This document shows, one piece after another, positions 46,548 through 54,910 of a stretch of DNA of 64,000 nucleotides (within the stretch, counting starts at the first letter, position 1; each line of letters starts with the position of its first letter). The notes under the pieces are model-generated. The model was not told the DNA's origin, made no database searches, and saw nothing but the letters and a program-made list of their open reading frames with translations. Source of the stretch: Holacanthus passer. Its lineage: Eukaryota > Chordata > Actinopteri > Pomacanthidae. The translations under genes were made by a program, and so were the position numbers. The stretch covers positions 3,720,001 to 3,784,000 of the forward strand of contig JAFREQ010000039.1 in assembly GCA_025331565.1 (NCBI GenBank), in the 5' to 3' direction.

Positions 46548-46913
46548 AAATGCGGTGGAACTTGCCCTCAAATGGAGAGAACAGGCAAAGATGGAGGAAG
46601 TAATGAGTTTGCATAAACAGCGAACAACAGAAAATTGAAATCGCAAAATGCACAAAATTCTTATTTCATACTACAATATGTAATGACAAAACCTGGCCTA
46701 CATGCAGTAAATGGTAGAGCGCAAAGGCAGTCTGTGTCTTACCGTGGCTGTAGCTGACCCCCGGGCTGAGGGTGGAGGGGGTGGCGACGTGCTCCCTGTT
46801 GGGTGTCTGGAGGCCTGCCTCCTTCTCCCTCTCCTTGTCCCGCTCCTTCACCTGGCGCTGGCTCATCCTGCCTGGGGTCAGAAGGACGGTGTCATCACCG
46901 CTCACTACGGCAG
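11803..46913 (-). CDS. osbpl8: Oxysterol-binding protein-related protein 8 (ORP8), whole gene span with two alternative N-terminal exons
   Basis: In mammals ORP8 is an ER tail-anchored lipid-transfer protein that bridges ER and plasma membrane (and mitochondria) and counter-transports phosphatidylserine and PI4P. Twenty shared exons could be joined by GT-AG sites with matching phases, ending at TAG 11803-11805. Added to the first exon at 37581-37731 they give 862 residues; added to the exon at 46743-46913 from its ATG at 46866 they give 853. In the 862-residue form: basic/charged N-terminus 1-125, PH domain about 125-245, acidic serine-rich linker about 290-375, ORD about 385-770 with EQVSHHPP at 484-491, basic tail, and a hydrophobic C-terminal anchor at 844-862 ([19 protein letters not shown]). 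Residues such as [22 protein letters not shown] and [16 protein letters not shown] fit ORP8 rather than its paralogue ORP5. Exon entries below give the coordinates. Upstream 5' UTR exons of the long form are not resolved. Confidence 0.93.
12015..12120 (-). CDS. osbpl8: osbpl8 exon: basic linker and short coiled coil before the anchor
   Basis: 106 bases between acceptor GTTGCAG and donor GTGAGA, phases 1 in and 2 out. It encodes [18 protein letters not shown] and then [16 protein letters not shown], matching the conserved pre-anchor helix of ORP8. Confidence 0.92.
12978..12997 (+). repeat. (ATT)n microsatellite
   Basis: A 20-base ATT run in the intron between the 12015 and 13122 exons. Confidence 0.85.
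13122..13224 (-). CDS. osbpl8: osbpl8 exon: basic and Ser-rich tail after the ORD
   Basis: 103 bases, acceptor TGTTTAG, donor GTGAGC. It encodes [19 protein letters not shown] followed by [14 protein letters not shown], close to the mammalian ORP8 tail (SSPEPD.QDSSGSE). It starts in phase 0, so it can follow either donor of the preceding exon. Confidence 0.93.
14973..15038 (-). CDS. osbpl8: Possible in-frame alternative extension of the osbpl8 tail exon
   Basis: Past the main donor (GTACGT at 15038) the frame stays open for exactly 22 codons ([12 protein letters not shown], then [10 protein letters not shown]) and then meets a second good donor, CCAG followed by GTAGGT. Both donors are phase 0 and both join to the exon at 13224. 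Use of the distal donor would add a basic, serine-containing segment after the ORD. No transcript evidence is available here. Confidence 0.45.
15039..15126 (-). CDS. osbpl8: osbpl8 exon: C-terminal part of the ORD
   Basis: 88 bases, acceptor CCTCCCCAG, donor GTACGT. It encodes [17 protein letters not shown] and [11 protein letters not shown], nearly identical to mammalian ORP8 in this conserved ORD tail segment. Confidence 0.95.
15650..15835 (-). CDS. osbpl8: osbpl8 exon: ORD, helical C-terminal subdomain
   Basis: 186 bases, phase 2 in and phase 2 out, donor GTGAGT. It encodes [35 protein letters not shown] and [11 protein letters not shown]. This is the long charged helix region near the end of ORP-family ORDs. 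Confidence 0.95.
16125..16261 (-). CDS. osbpl8: osbpl8 exon: ORD strand/loop region
   Basis: 137 bases, acceptor CCTCACAG, donor GTGAAC. It encodes [25 protein letters not shown] and EEQGELESE. The WNPTPE.R segment is conserved in ORP5/ORP8. Confidence 0.94.
16706..16795 (-). CDS. osbpl8: osbpl8 exon: ORD core
   Basis: 90 bases, exactly 30 codons, phase 0 at both ends, donor GTAAGA. It encodes [19 protein letters not shown] and [19 protein letters not shown] favours ORP8 over ORP5, which has GGSTSINQ here. Confidence 0.95.
17697..17794 (-). CDS. osbpl8: osbpl8 exon: ORD core
   Basis: 98 bases, acceptor CTGGTAG, donor GTACGG. It encodes [18 protein letters not shown] and [14 protein letters not shown], a strongly conserved beta-strand part of the lipid-binding barrel. 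Confidence 0.95.
17999..18097 (-). CDS. osbpl8: osbpl8 exon: ORD core
   Basis: 99 bases with acceptor CACACTAG and donor GTCAGA. It encodes [38 protein letters not shown] and MPYAHCKG are characteristic of ORP8. Confidence 0.96.
18253..18349 (-). CDS. osbpl8: osbpl8 exon: OSBP signature (VSHHPP)
   Basis: 97 bases, starts in phase 0 with GTATCCCATCATCCTCCA. It completes the EQVSHHPP family signature; the two histidines bind the PI4P head group in OSBP-related proteins. It continues with [19 protein letters not shown] and AKSKFY. Confidence 0.96.
18557..18655 (-). CDS. osbpl8: osbpl8 exon: [12 protein letters not shown] motif
   Basis: 99 bases, 33 codons, phase 0 at both ends. It encodes [20 protein letters not shown] and ends in TFYIAEQ, the first part of the OSBP signature. 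The KPYNP.LGE loop holds conserved lipid-head-group contacts. Confidence 0.96.
18783..18864 (-). CDS. osbpl8: osbpl8 exon: ORD
   Basis: 82 bases, acceptor ATTTTCAG, donor GTCAGG. It encodes [18 protein letters not shown] and ISGFYKKPK, leading into the KPYNP motif of the next exon. Confidence 0.95.
19440..19568. repeat. Dispersed teleost repeat, copy B
   Basis: It contains CTTCATATTTAGCATAAAGG and AATAAGCATATTTCCCAAAA followed by TCTATTCCTTTAAA. It belongs to the same family as 10479-10625 and, inverted, 23178-23260, and lies in an osbpl8 intron. Confidence 0.65.
19606..19790 (-). CDS. osbpl8: osbpl8 exon: start of the ORD and lid
   Basis: 185 bases, acceptor CTCCAG, donor GTAAGC. It encodes [38 protein letters not shown] and [20 protein letters not shown]. 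The lid and entrance segments ([19 protein letters not shown]) are near identical to mammalian ORP8. Confidence 0.96.
20346..20571 (-). CDS. osbpl8: osbpl8 exon: acidic Ser-rich linker between PH and ORD
   Basis: 226 bases with acceptor CTTCCTCCAG and donor GTAGGA. It encodes [40 protein letters not shown] and EQSHEELGE. These match the acidic linker of ORP8, including the phosphorylatable [16 protein letters not shown] stretch. In mammals this linker is less conserved than the domains. Confidence 0.95.
20672..20837 (-). CDS. osbpl8: osbpl8 exon: end of PH domain and start of linker
   Basis: 166 bases, phase 1 in and 2 out, donor GTGAGT. It encodes [20 protein letters not shown], the C-terminal helix of the PH domain, then [12 protein letters not shown] and [14 protein letters not shown]. 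Confidence 0.95.
21432..21492 (+). repeat. Short tandem repeat of about 27 bases
   Basis: About two and a third imperfect copies of a unit containing AATGGATTATACCATTACC. It lies in the intron between the 20672 and 22262 exons. Confidence 0.7.
22262..22346 (-). CDS. osbpl8: osbpl8 exon: PH domain
   Basis: 85 bases, acceptor GTCATCAG, donor GTAAGA. It encodes [19 protein letters not shown] and IFRAASESD. This is the middle-late PH domain, conserved with ORP5/ORP8. Confidence 0.95.
23178..23260. repeat. Dispersed teleost repeat, copy C (inverted)
   Basis: It contains ATTGAGAAATACACTTATTT and GGGTTAGATGAGAAGATTGA, the reverse complement of the repeat at 19440-19568. Confidence 0.6.
23892..24095 (-). 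CDS. osbpl8: osbpl8 exon: PH domain, N-terminal half
   Basis: 204 bases, exactly 68 codons, acceptor GATCCAG, donor GTCAGG. It encodes [39 protein letters not shown] and [18 protein letters not shown]. In ORP5/8 the PH domain binds plasma-membrane PI4P and PI(4,5)P2. [14 protein letters not shown] and HPLEQS identify ORP8 (ORP5 has [14 protein letters not shown] and HPLDQS). Confidence 0.97.
24434..24535. repeat. Fish retroelement-type 3' tail remnant
   Basis: It contains AGATAAGATAAGATATTCCT followed by TAGTCCCATAATGGGGAAAT, a sequence I recognise as a widespread teleost interspersed repeat, probably a retroelement tail. It is immediately followed by a minisatellite. Confidence 0.55.
24536..24686 (+). 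repeat. 27-base minisatellite, about 5.5 units
   Basis: Units of the form AGTATCAACAATTTAACTAG plus AATAAAA repeat about five and a half times with lengths 28, 27, 23, 27 and 27 and a partial last unit. It lies directly after a retroelement-like tail in the osbpl8 intron. Confidence 0.85.
25025..25126 (-). CDS. osbpl8: osbpl8 exon: basic helix leading into the PH domain
   Basis: 102 bases, 34 codons, acceptor CCCTGTAG, donor GTGGGA. It encodes [20 protein letters not shown] and [14 protein letters not shown], which as I recall it is identical to mammalian ORP8 throughout. The basic run may aid plasma-membrane contact. Confidence 0.97.
25551..25631 (-). CDS. osbpl8: osbpl8 exon: N-terminal linker
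   Basis: 81 bases, 27 codons, acceptor GTTGACAG, donor GTAAGT. It encodes [18 protein letters not shown] and KLTKKESLK, matching the mammalian SESKLYNGSEKD and LTKKESLK segments. Confidence 0.94.
26061..26245. repeat. Dispersed teleost repeat (different family)
   Basis: It contains AATGATTAGTCAATCGAAAG and TCGTTTCAGTCATTGTTCAA, then a TTTGCCGCTTTTCTTTGTCA segment. I recognise this from a very common fish repeat. It explains the open frame at 26062-26343. Confidence 0.65.
27136..27209 (-). CDS. osbpl8: osbpl8 first shared exon, joined by both alternative N-termini
   Basis: 74 bases with acceptor TTGTCACAG and donor GTAAGA. It starts GT TTT GAG, so a preceding G completes a glycine: [20 protein letters not shown] and ISKSK, matching mammalian GFERGKED. 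Both upstream candidate exons (46743 and 37581) end in a single G and fit this phase. Confidence 0.93.
32380..32921 (+). mobile_element. Non-autonomous DNA-transposon, copy 2
   Basis: It is homologous to 4007-4462 in inverted orientation. Its right end is GGAATCGGGGTTGTA, the recognised terminal repeat. Its left end includes ATAAATAAAAACAGAATATA, the usual subterminal sequence, although the outermost left terminus is eroded. The shared core on the - strand can be read as [19 protein letters not shown], the remnant of a sequence around a transposase start, but no full transposase is present. Confidence 0.75.
33602..34022 (-). other. Pair of open, splice-flanked segments of unknown nature
   Basis: On the - strand, 33912-34022 starts after a GTTTGCGCAG acceptor-like site and reads [20 protein letters not shown] then [17 protein letters not shown], ending at a GTAAGA donor. 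About 210 bases on, after a TCTGTAGCCAG site, 33607-33702 reads [20 protein letters not shown] and [11 protein letters not shown] before TAA. Both are phase 0. I do not recognise the product, no ATG start precedes it, and chance or a decayed mobile-element frame is quite possible. Confidence 0.2.
35560..35800. repeat. SINE-like or composite interspersed repeat remnant
   Basis: It includes GGTCACGAACCTGAATCCCC, which resembles a tRNA-type B box, and downstream CCCTTGAGCAAGGCACTTAT, a motif of a widespread fish repeat. It is heavily diverged. Confidence 0.45.
37581..37731 (-). CDS. osbpl8: osbpl8 alternative first coding exon, ORP5-like N-terminus
   Basis: The exon ends at donor CTGCCAG then GTGGGT. 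From the ATG at 37731 it encodes [38 protein letters not shown] and PISLP plus one base. The human ORP5 N-terminus, as I recall it, starts MKEEAFLRRRFSLCP and continues RKLTRN...DNELYPLSPG, so the two are clearly related. An in-frame TGA lies at 37825-37827 with no ATG between, so this is a genuine N-terminus. The second ATG (A at -3) may be the preferred start. The exon joins the shared exon at 27209 in phase 1 and gives an 862-residue protein with a basic RRR cluster. Confidence 0.85.
37732..38060 (-). promoter_or_regulatory. osbpl8: 5' UTR and probable internal promoter of the short osbpl8 form
   Basis: No splice acceptor with a convincing tract occurs just before the ATG, and the sequence upstream is pyrimidine-rich on the coding strand with a CA/GT repeat (37885-37914). 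This suggests that transcription starts within a few hundred bases. No clear TATA box was found, so the start site is inferred. Confidence 0.45.
37885..37914 (+). repeat. (CA)n microsatellite in the presumed short-form 5' UTR
   Basis: Two CA runs separated by a short A run. It lies about 155-185 bases upstream of the start codon of the alternative first exon. Confidence 0.85.
39149..39169 (+). repeat. (AC)n microsatellite
   Basis: A short uninterrupted AC run in the osbpl8 intron. Confidence 0.85.
44847..44881 (+). repeat. A-rich run with interspersed G
   Basis: Thirty-five bases almost entirely A, interrupted by single or paired G. It may be an old retroelement tail or slippage product; no element body was recognised next to it. 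Confidence 0.6.
46517..46545 (+). repeat. (ATGT)7 microsatellite
   Basis: Tetranucleotide run about 200 bases from the long-form osbpl8 N-terminal exon, on its intronic 3' side. Confidence 0.9.
46743..46913 (-). CDS. osbpl8: osbpl8 alternative N-terminal exon (mammalian-type)
   Basis: 171 bases with acceptor CTCTGTAG and donor GTAAGA. The frame reads [15 protein letters not shown] then [18 protein letters not shown], and ends THLSPGV-like as [10 protein letters not shown] plus one base. Mammalian ORP8 has SDESQLLTPGKMSQRQGKE at the same place, and its short isoform starts at that methionine. Here the ATG at 46866 has A at -3 and G at +4 and is the first in-frame ATG I can find. The frame is open upstream of it, so a longer form is possible if an upstream coding exon exists. 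Confidence 0.88.
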
Positions 46914-47762
46914 CTACAGAGGAAGAGAGAAAAAGAGAGGGAGGCGGGGAGGTGAGAGATGAAAAGGAAGGACATGAGAGATATGTTGCCATCTTACTTC
47001 AGATCAGTGAACATCTACAGACAGCCCTCTTGTGGAGCATCTGCTAGGTACAGCCTTCTGTTTCATAACACATTTTGATAACTTATGTAACATCTATTTT
47101 CATCCATGTCTTATGATTGGAAAAAGAGGTGTTTCATGAGTGCTGATAACCTCAATATGTGTCCTTGTCCCTTATCAGTCCACCTTGTTTACCTGGAGCT
47201 ACGTTATTCCTAGGAAATGGGAGCATGCTTTGGTTGACATAGGACAGAAATAAATGTGTGAAATTAAATCACGAGCTTTATATTTCTCTCTCTCTCTCGT
47301 TGATTTGGTTATACAGTAGCTCCTACTTGCGCCACATAAAACTCAACACTGCTCACATTTTTACATGAGATTTTTTAATTACTCTTCTTGGGCTGATCAA
47401 GTTAATACAGGGGCATTATCGTAGCAAAACAATTTAAAAATGTGCGTGGGGAGTTGTGTAATTCTATCTCAATCTGTGTGCGTGATCAGATTGGTAGATG
47501 TGTAAAAGAATCTCTAAATGTGTACTGTGATCTGTGAATGTGTCCAGGAATGCGTGTGCATAATCAGATTTGTAAATGCTTTTATTAAATTCATATTTAA
47601 GTGGATGGGTTTTTTTACACAATTCCCTATATATTGGTAGAATAATGTTTTTGAACAAGAAATAAAGATCCTGGACAATGTTTAGGCTTGGTCTCTCACA
47701 GTGCGTTATGTTCCGTTGTTACAATTGACTGGTTGGCAGCTGGTTTATCGTGGCTGGCAACT

Positions 47763-47763
47763 A

Positions 47764-47812
<49 letters not shown>

Positions 47813-47820
47813 TATATACA
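47763..47820 (+). repeat. Compound (TA)n(CA)n microsatellite
   Basis: About 13 TA units pass directly into about 11 CA units and then a few TA units. Confidence 0.95.
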
Positions 47821-49075
47821 TAAACAGTAAATATAAAGAAATGATCATTTCTATTCATTCAAATTAGCTGAGTTACTCCACAATCTTTTCGTGTACCATC
47901 TGGCAACTGCAGAATTAACCCCTGTGGTACACATACATCCTGTTTGGAAATCAGTGCTGTTGGTTACCTGCTGTATTCCAATGTAAATGTTTTAGAAGGA
48001 ACTCATATACACACTGAATTGCCCTAGCTGATCGACTGTGCTCAAACATCACTATGGTACAGAATCTCATCAAAGTTGCTCATAGATACATTTGCAATTC
48101 TTGCGAATCGAATTGCTGAGTAAAAATTCAGTTGGGACATGATCATCATTTTAACATAGAAATTTAGTAAGCCTCTAAACCCTCCACTAGGAGGCATCTT
48201 TAAGTTACAGAACAAGTTGTAGGTTCTGCACATGCACAAACACATATGATAACAAAGATAATACATAATCCAGCTCATAATTGAGGGATGTCAGTGCCTG
48301 TTCACCCTATCAGACTGCAGTGTGTGTTCAGCAGCTGAGCTGTTGTGGACGTAAATGCAGCTGTGTACATGTATGCGTGCTCTCGTGGGTATGGGTACAC
48401 CACATATACAGTACTGCTGACACACTTTCCCAACCAGACACCAGACAGGTGATGGTAGCAAAGGGGACAGCAGTTGGTAAAGAGCCACGGAGACAGAAAT
48501 ACACATCTAGCTACATATACTGCACATGGTGACACAATTTCCCAAGATACACCGCTAAGTCACGCATGTCACGGCAGAGTTTAAAGGTTTGAATCTCCAG
48601 AACAGCAGGGAGAAACCAGCTGGTAAAAACACTCAAGAGGGTTTTTTAAGGATACAGCTGCCCTACGGACAGACCGCTTATAAAGCTTGAAAAACCTGCA
48701 AGTACAAAGAAAGCCCCAAGCAAAATTAATGTCACAGAGACTTTATGCAAATTCTCCTCCATGACAAACTGCAGTTAATGGTTTATTAATGAGGGTGGAC
48801 CTTTGCTGGATAAACGAAGGTGCTGTCAGAGCAATTAAAATAATTATTAGGAGCCTAAGAACAGTTTAAGTACGCGACACCATGGAAGAATAAACACATT
48901 TAAGAGAACATTTGTCAGAGAAAATTGTGGAAAATGTGTGCATTATTGTTAGCTTTTTGCATACTTAAAACACACACTCCCTTATGTTGTGTCTAACCCT
49001 AAAATACCAGCCCTGGCCCGTCCCCTGACTGTGTGCACTGCCCTTAGCCCTTCCTCTGAAAGGTCACTGGCTTAC

Positions 49076-49112
49076 CGGAGGTGGCATGATGCTCTCTCAA
49101 CTCTGCATGGTG
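49076..49112 (-). CDS. osbpl8: Candidate 37-base microexon upstream of the osbpl8 long-form exon
   Basis: A pyrimidine-rich acceptor (CTTTCCCCCTGCTAG) and a consensus donor (CCG then GTAAGC) bound 37 bases. Joined to the exon at 46913 in the coding frame it reads HHAELREHHATS with no stop. It has no in-frame ATG. Its two ATGs are in other frames and meet stops, so it could equally be 5' UTR or a chance pair of sites. I see no match to mammalian ORP8. Confidence 0.25.
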
Positions 49113-49354
49113 CTAGCAGGGGGAAAGGGTGGAGACAGAAAAAGAAAAGTACAAGAGGGAGGAAAAAAAGTGATAGTTTGGGAACACAGAGAGAACAAGG
49201 AACAGAGAGCGAGAGGGATTGAAAAAAGTGTGTGAGAGATTTTGAATAAAGATTGTATGAGGGGAAGGAAAGAGGGGAGTCCACCATGTGTTGTTGACCA
49301 GATGTTGGCAGTGGTAGGTTTGCGTGCAGCAGGATGGGCGATAGTGGGCAGCAT

Positions 49355-49375
49355 CAGCAGCAGCAGCAGCAGCAG
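49355..49375 (+). repeat. (CAG)7 microsatellite
   Basis: Seven CAG units on the + strand (CTG on the osbpl8 strand), about 240 bases upstream of the candidate microexon. Confidence 0.9.
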
Positions 49376-49989
49376 TGGGTGAAGCCGCAGCCACACAGGA
49401 CGACAACAAATGATATAAAAAAAAGAGGAGACAAGAGACAGAAAACAAAAGAAAAAGACAAGACATTAGTTTAACCAAAATGTTAACAGAGGACATAACT
49501 TGACACATAATTGGCAACAGATTGGGGCAATGGCAGGGATAAAATGGAGGATTTGCCAAAGCAAGAGGACTGAATGATCTGACATTACCATACTACTAGT
49601 TTATAGTTTACTATGTACAGTAGCATCCATGCATAATAGCTAAAGCAGCACTGAAGTATCTTTGCTGTACTCTTGTCTCTCATTATGAAATGAAAGGTAA
49701 CCAGATTATCACCACGATAAAATATAGATATTTTGGGTTTAATTCAGTCCTAATTTATTGATTGAATAATTACTGAGACTAGAAACTAGAAACAATATTC
49801 TATACAGCTGAGACCAATGTGAACATCATTAGTTAAGCAGGTACAGTATTTGGTCATAAAATAAAAGAATGTGACAAACTTAAAATCTAAAATGAAGGGA
49901 TCACAACTTCCTATGACTCATCCTGAGGGCGTATGAATGTGTGTATGAATGTGTGTATAATCCATGCAACAGCTGTTGGGACATTTTGT

Positions 49990-50150
49990 TCAGAACCACA
50001 AATGTCAACGTCTTGGTGGCACAAGCTGAAAAGGCAGGGCATCACCTGACTTTTCCACTAGTGCCACCAAGATGTCAGGAGATCACCTCATGATGTGTCC
50101 TAATGGCCAAGTCATTAGCACACATGATCTGAGAACCAAGAATGTCAAGC
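49990..50150. repeat. Rearranged copy of a common fish repeat containing a hairpin
   Basis: Both strands show pieces of a repeat that I know from many teleosts (CAGAACCACAAATGTCAACG; GTGCCACCAAGATG on the opposite strand; then GTCAGGAGATCACC). Arms at 50008-50038 and 50045-50075 are 26/31 complementary around a 6-base loop. This looks like an internal inverted duplication of the repeat. Confidence 0.6.
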
Positions 50151-53100
50151 AGATTAACTTTCTGTCAATTGACCAATTGGTTCATCAACAAATTGTTTCA
50201 GATCTCAGTTTAATTTTAATAATTTAATTACTGGTTAATTAATTTTTTAAAATGAATTTACTTTTTTACCATATAAATTGTGTGTGCTTATCATATTCCA
50301 TCTCATAATTCATTTGGTTCCTGCTTTCACATATGAATTTTGTTGGCACTGGAAGTCCATTATTATATGCTAACTTCATTATTTTAAGTATGAATAGTAT
50401 ACATTTCAATTTACAGTTTTTATCTCCTTCATATAAGCAAAGCCCTGTGACACCAAAAAATGTATCCGACCCTCAGAGCAGGAACAGGAGACTGTATAGG
50501 CCAGATGATGAGCTCTGGCCATGCACACAATTCCCTCTACCTGTTTCTGTGTACAGCAGAGGGCAGAAGCACTTAACAGCAAAAAAGAATCCAACCCTGT
50601 TTGCTCACCCCGGCTTTCCTCTGTCCTGTGAGCACTAACCACACTGGTTCGGTTCAGTCGCATTCAGAATTATCTCCCAGACACACAAAATGTCAACACA
50701 CTGCTGCATTTCCCTAATCTCTCCATCCTCAGGAGGAAATGTGGCTCTCATAAAGGTTTACGTGGAACTGCTCATTTGACAAGATCCTAATTAACACAGG
50801 ATGGCTGGCCATCCGTACAGCTGCAGCGGATACAGTGGTCAACTGACGTCAAAGTCATACCTGGAACAACGCCGGATTGCCCTAATCTTCAGTCAGACGA
50901 AACACAACCACAGGCAGCTCAGTAAGGAGAAAGACAAAGAAAACAATGCCACTGATTGGATATTGCTCAGATAATCGGGAAGGGGAAATCAAATCGCTAC
51001 GTTCTGATTGGTTAGAAACCTTAGAGCCACTGTCTGAGAGGATAGACAACACTGAGAGCTGCTTACAACAATAAGGCAAAGGGATTAGAAAACTGTCACT
51101 GAGCGTCAGAGGTCAATTAACAAGGCTTTGTGGAGAGGCATCCACATAGTTGTTTTCTAATTTAATCTTGGCTCAGCTCATTTTCTCACAGCAGGAAAGC
51201 ACAGTTATACTTTGGCCACTCCTTGCAGGTTGCAAAACACTGACTTACAGTCACGGGGGCATCGAGGTCAGATGAGTTTACGACTGGAAGGCTGGCAGGA
51301 TTCCTAGATTGTCCATCCTAAAGAGTCCAGGGATTGAAATCATCAATCTTTTTCCTCCCAACCTGTACAATAATGCTGCTGTCTGCTATCAAGCATATTC
51401 TCAGTTTGACAAACTCATGGCAACTGTTTCCAGACTGACGTGTGAACCAGCCATGGATGCTCTTTATGAAAGCTTCACCTGATGATTAGTGCTGATCAAT
51501 TATGCAGATGAGTGTGTGGGGGTGGGGAGGAGACTGACAGAGAGACAAAGCGAAGGGCTATGAATAATCTCAAAGTGTCACGAATAAAAAATATAAATTG
51601 TGACAGGCAGCCCGGGAAGAGTTTTATTGGTGCAGTGTAATGAGAGGCGCAGTTGGATCACTACATGTGGCAGGTCTATATTAGCATTTGAAAAGCTTTC
51701 TTGACTTTAAATTGACAATCAAGCTGTAGAGGCTGGTGGGTGACTCGACTGCAGGGGTGGAGGAGTAGATCTAAATGCATGACAGACCAATCAAAGGGGT
51801 CCTTTCTGGCTACTTGACTCATTCAACACTTGCAGACATGTTCAGACATTTTATGTTTCTTAAAACCTACAGCTTTCATAAGTGCAGTTTCTTTCCCATT
51901 TCTGTATTCAAAAAAAAAATCTTTTTCAACCAAGATGGACCGTACAATTATGCTCTTAGATTTAAATCAGGAACAAACTTCAAACTTCCACTCTCACCCG
52001 TCCCAAGTGGTCATTTAACAAAACAAGGTCTCCAGTAAAACGCAGAAAGGGATTTCACTATATTTCATACTATGTATGATTGTGTGTATGTGATTTTGCA
52101 CACAGTAACCAGTGTTGGGCCCGCCACAATATCAGCATTGACCACCACATATTGATTTTCTATTTTTCTTTTCACTATTTAAAATGGGAAAATTCTTATT
52201 ACACTGTAGAGCTGCATGCAGCACATTGATTTTCCCAGCCCCTCCTTGCCTCGATCTCCCGCCTGTGAATAGTCCTTTCCCTGCATACTCCAATCAAAAC
52301 ATGATCATGTGCAGGAGGAAGGATTGTTGTTGGCTTTTCCCCTCACTGAAGATGGCTGGCTGAATTCCTAAATAGAATCGATCCGGACTTACAAATGGTT
52401 AGTGTCACGAACACCTCTGCACAAATTTGTCCAAAACGACACATTCAAGTTAACTCTTAAAAGTTCTCTAAGCTCTCAATACAACGTCATCACTCTCGGA
52501 GACCTGACTCTTCAAATGAGTTACTAGCAAGGATGTGAGGAGCCTAGCTAGTAAGGATAACTGCAGTCAGGTGAGCCATCATTTCCGAAAACCCGGTCAA
52601 GCCAGCCAACACTTGGATTTTGATAGCCGTCTAATTGTGCTGTTATGGTACTGGTGCTTAGAGCGTTATATATTTGTTTGGCACAATGTGAAGCAATAGA
52701 GATGTATATAATGCTCAGTAATTCATGGAGGAGATGTGATTACAGTGAACAGACAAGCAAATATACTCTCGCAATTATTCTAAATGAGTGAGGAAGAAAA
52801 TGAATAAAGAAGATCACATACATTTCAGCAGTCACATTCTTTCAGATAAACTTTCATCCACATCACTGAAGCTTATCAAATTTATAGTTTGGAATCAGGA
52901 CCTTCACAACGAGTCAAGTAGGTTGTGAAAAAATTAGGCGGGTCCTTAAAACAAATGAAGCTATGATAAAGGGCAGGTCCAAGTCAGTCCCTACTTCAAA
53001 AAACTCATAATTCAACAAATGTACTGAGAGCAGCCTCCCATATAGTCCTTGCACTGATTCTGGTATAAAGGCAACTCCAGCAGGAGCAGCACAAGCTGTA

Positions 53101-54811
53101 AGGAGCTGAATGAAGAACTTACTGCAACTGGAAAACAAATCTAAATGCAATGTTTGTTGTTAAACAGTTGTTGATTGAACATAACTTCTCAAATTCAGTG
53201 AAATTATGTATGTTTTTAAGCTGAAAAGCTTGTTATGTTTCACAGTGTAGAATTAAATAATCCTATATTTTATCAAACAGGTTTAAATGCACCCTGAGAC
53301 ATTAATTCACTTGCATTTAGTGGATGATGTCGTGTTGAAAGGAAAAGATGACACTGCCCAGACGTTCTTCATGAAATCTGACATATTACAGCAACATTTT
53401 ATTCATTAACTTCAAAATTCACAGGCATCAGAACAAGGCTCTTTCAAAGCTGTGCTGTGTGACTAGGAAAGTATAACACACACACACAGCAGGTCTGATC
53501 ACAGACAACAGGAAAGATGACAGCTGGCAATCGTGTTGTTTCTTTTAACAAAATCTATCTACATCTACCTTTATGAGCTGCCCAATACAACACAGTCTTT
53601 TTTTAGACATCAGTTGGACTTTTAGTACCTGCAGGTAATGTGAGCCAGCTCTCACTTAAGTATAAACCAAACACTAGATCTTAGATAAACAGGAGAAGCT
53701 GAGCAATCAATGACAGCAGGATGTTGGTGAACATGATCACAGACGTGCATGTATGATTAGATCAGACTCAGAAGTGGTGTCAGCATCTGAAAATACAGAA
53801 AACAAGGCTGGATGTGGCAGGTATTGCTGCAATTCAGGACACTGAGCAACTCAAATACAGCCTGGCTGTGTTTGATTAGGGCAAAGTCAGAGGAGATGAC
53901 TAAAAGCAAATACTCACAATGGCAGTTCACACATTTAGATCCCAAAGTAGTCTGTCCTACCATGAAGGACAAAACATAATAGATATGTAATTTAAGGTCC
54001 ATAAGTCGACCTTGACTATAGATATATTCATATAAGCATGTAATTACTGCATTACTTCTCCACCACAGGTCAGTGTCAGAGCATTATTCATATTTTGTTT
54101 CAGCAACTTTGAGGTGAGAATGAGTTGAATGTTGAAGACAACCTTCACGAGATGAACAAGCCAAAGTCAAAACAGAACACTTTGATCATCATCACCATCT
54201 CAAGGTGTAGTATGGTTGTCCAATTCTCCTTCAAGGGAAAACAAAAAAAGCTGTATTTTAAGACAAGGTGACATTTTGCTGTCTGAATTTGGTCGGGCCT
54301 TTTATCTGGCTTTCACACCAAATACAGCAGCCTGGTGTGTCGAGGAGATGACAAGGACAGTAGAGGAGATGCTCTGAAATAAAACTGAAATATTGCAAGT
54401 TCTGTCTGAAGCAGAGACATAAAGCAAAAGCAGGGAGAGGAGAAATGGTGCAAAGCCATGCTTTTTTCATTTTGATTTTGTGGGCCATTTTCGAAGTTTT
54501 ATATTGTTTTTAAAATTTTACCTGAACAAATAGCAATTTTGACTCCAGTATCTGTGTTTGGATCTTCATATTTTATACTCTATTTTGTACTGTGCTGTGT
54601 ACTTGCATTTTGTTCTCAGGATTATACATTGCCTGCTGGGACAATATTTAAAAGTGTTTGTACAAATCAACAACCTGCCTCTTTCCTGTCTAAAAAGTTT
54701 TTTTTTTGTGGAGCAGTTTAGACACTGGTAGAGGATGTTAAGTAAAATTGGATGGGACAGCACAGCTGAGAAGCTAAAATATCTTCTTTTTTGGACTCCC
54801 TGGCACTAAAT

Positions 54812-54910
54812 CTTTATTTCAACTCAATTTTAGTTATATAGCACCAAATCAACAGAAGTCATCTCAAGGCACTTTTCATATAGAGCAGGTTAAGACCATA
54901 CTCTATTCTG
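54812..54910. repeat. Dispersed teleost repeat remnant
   Basis: It contains TTATATAGCACCAAATCAAC and CATCTCAAGGCACTTTTCAT, typical of a widespread fish repeat. Confidence 0.55.

Larger units (their letters stand above)
38061..46742. other. osbpl8 intron between the two alternative N-terminal exons
   Basis: About 8.7 kb in which I saw no exon with convincing splice sites. It holds a (CA)n run at 39149-39169, a pyrimidine-rich stretch near 42330-42500 and an A-rich run at 44847-44881. Confidence 0.55.

Noticed and set aside
49113..49559. - strand open frame of 148 codons rich in Leu, Ser and Ala
   Set aside because: It is driven by the CAG repeat and purine/pyrimidine-rich simple sequence next to the candidate microexon.
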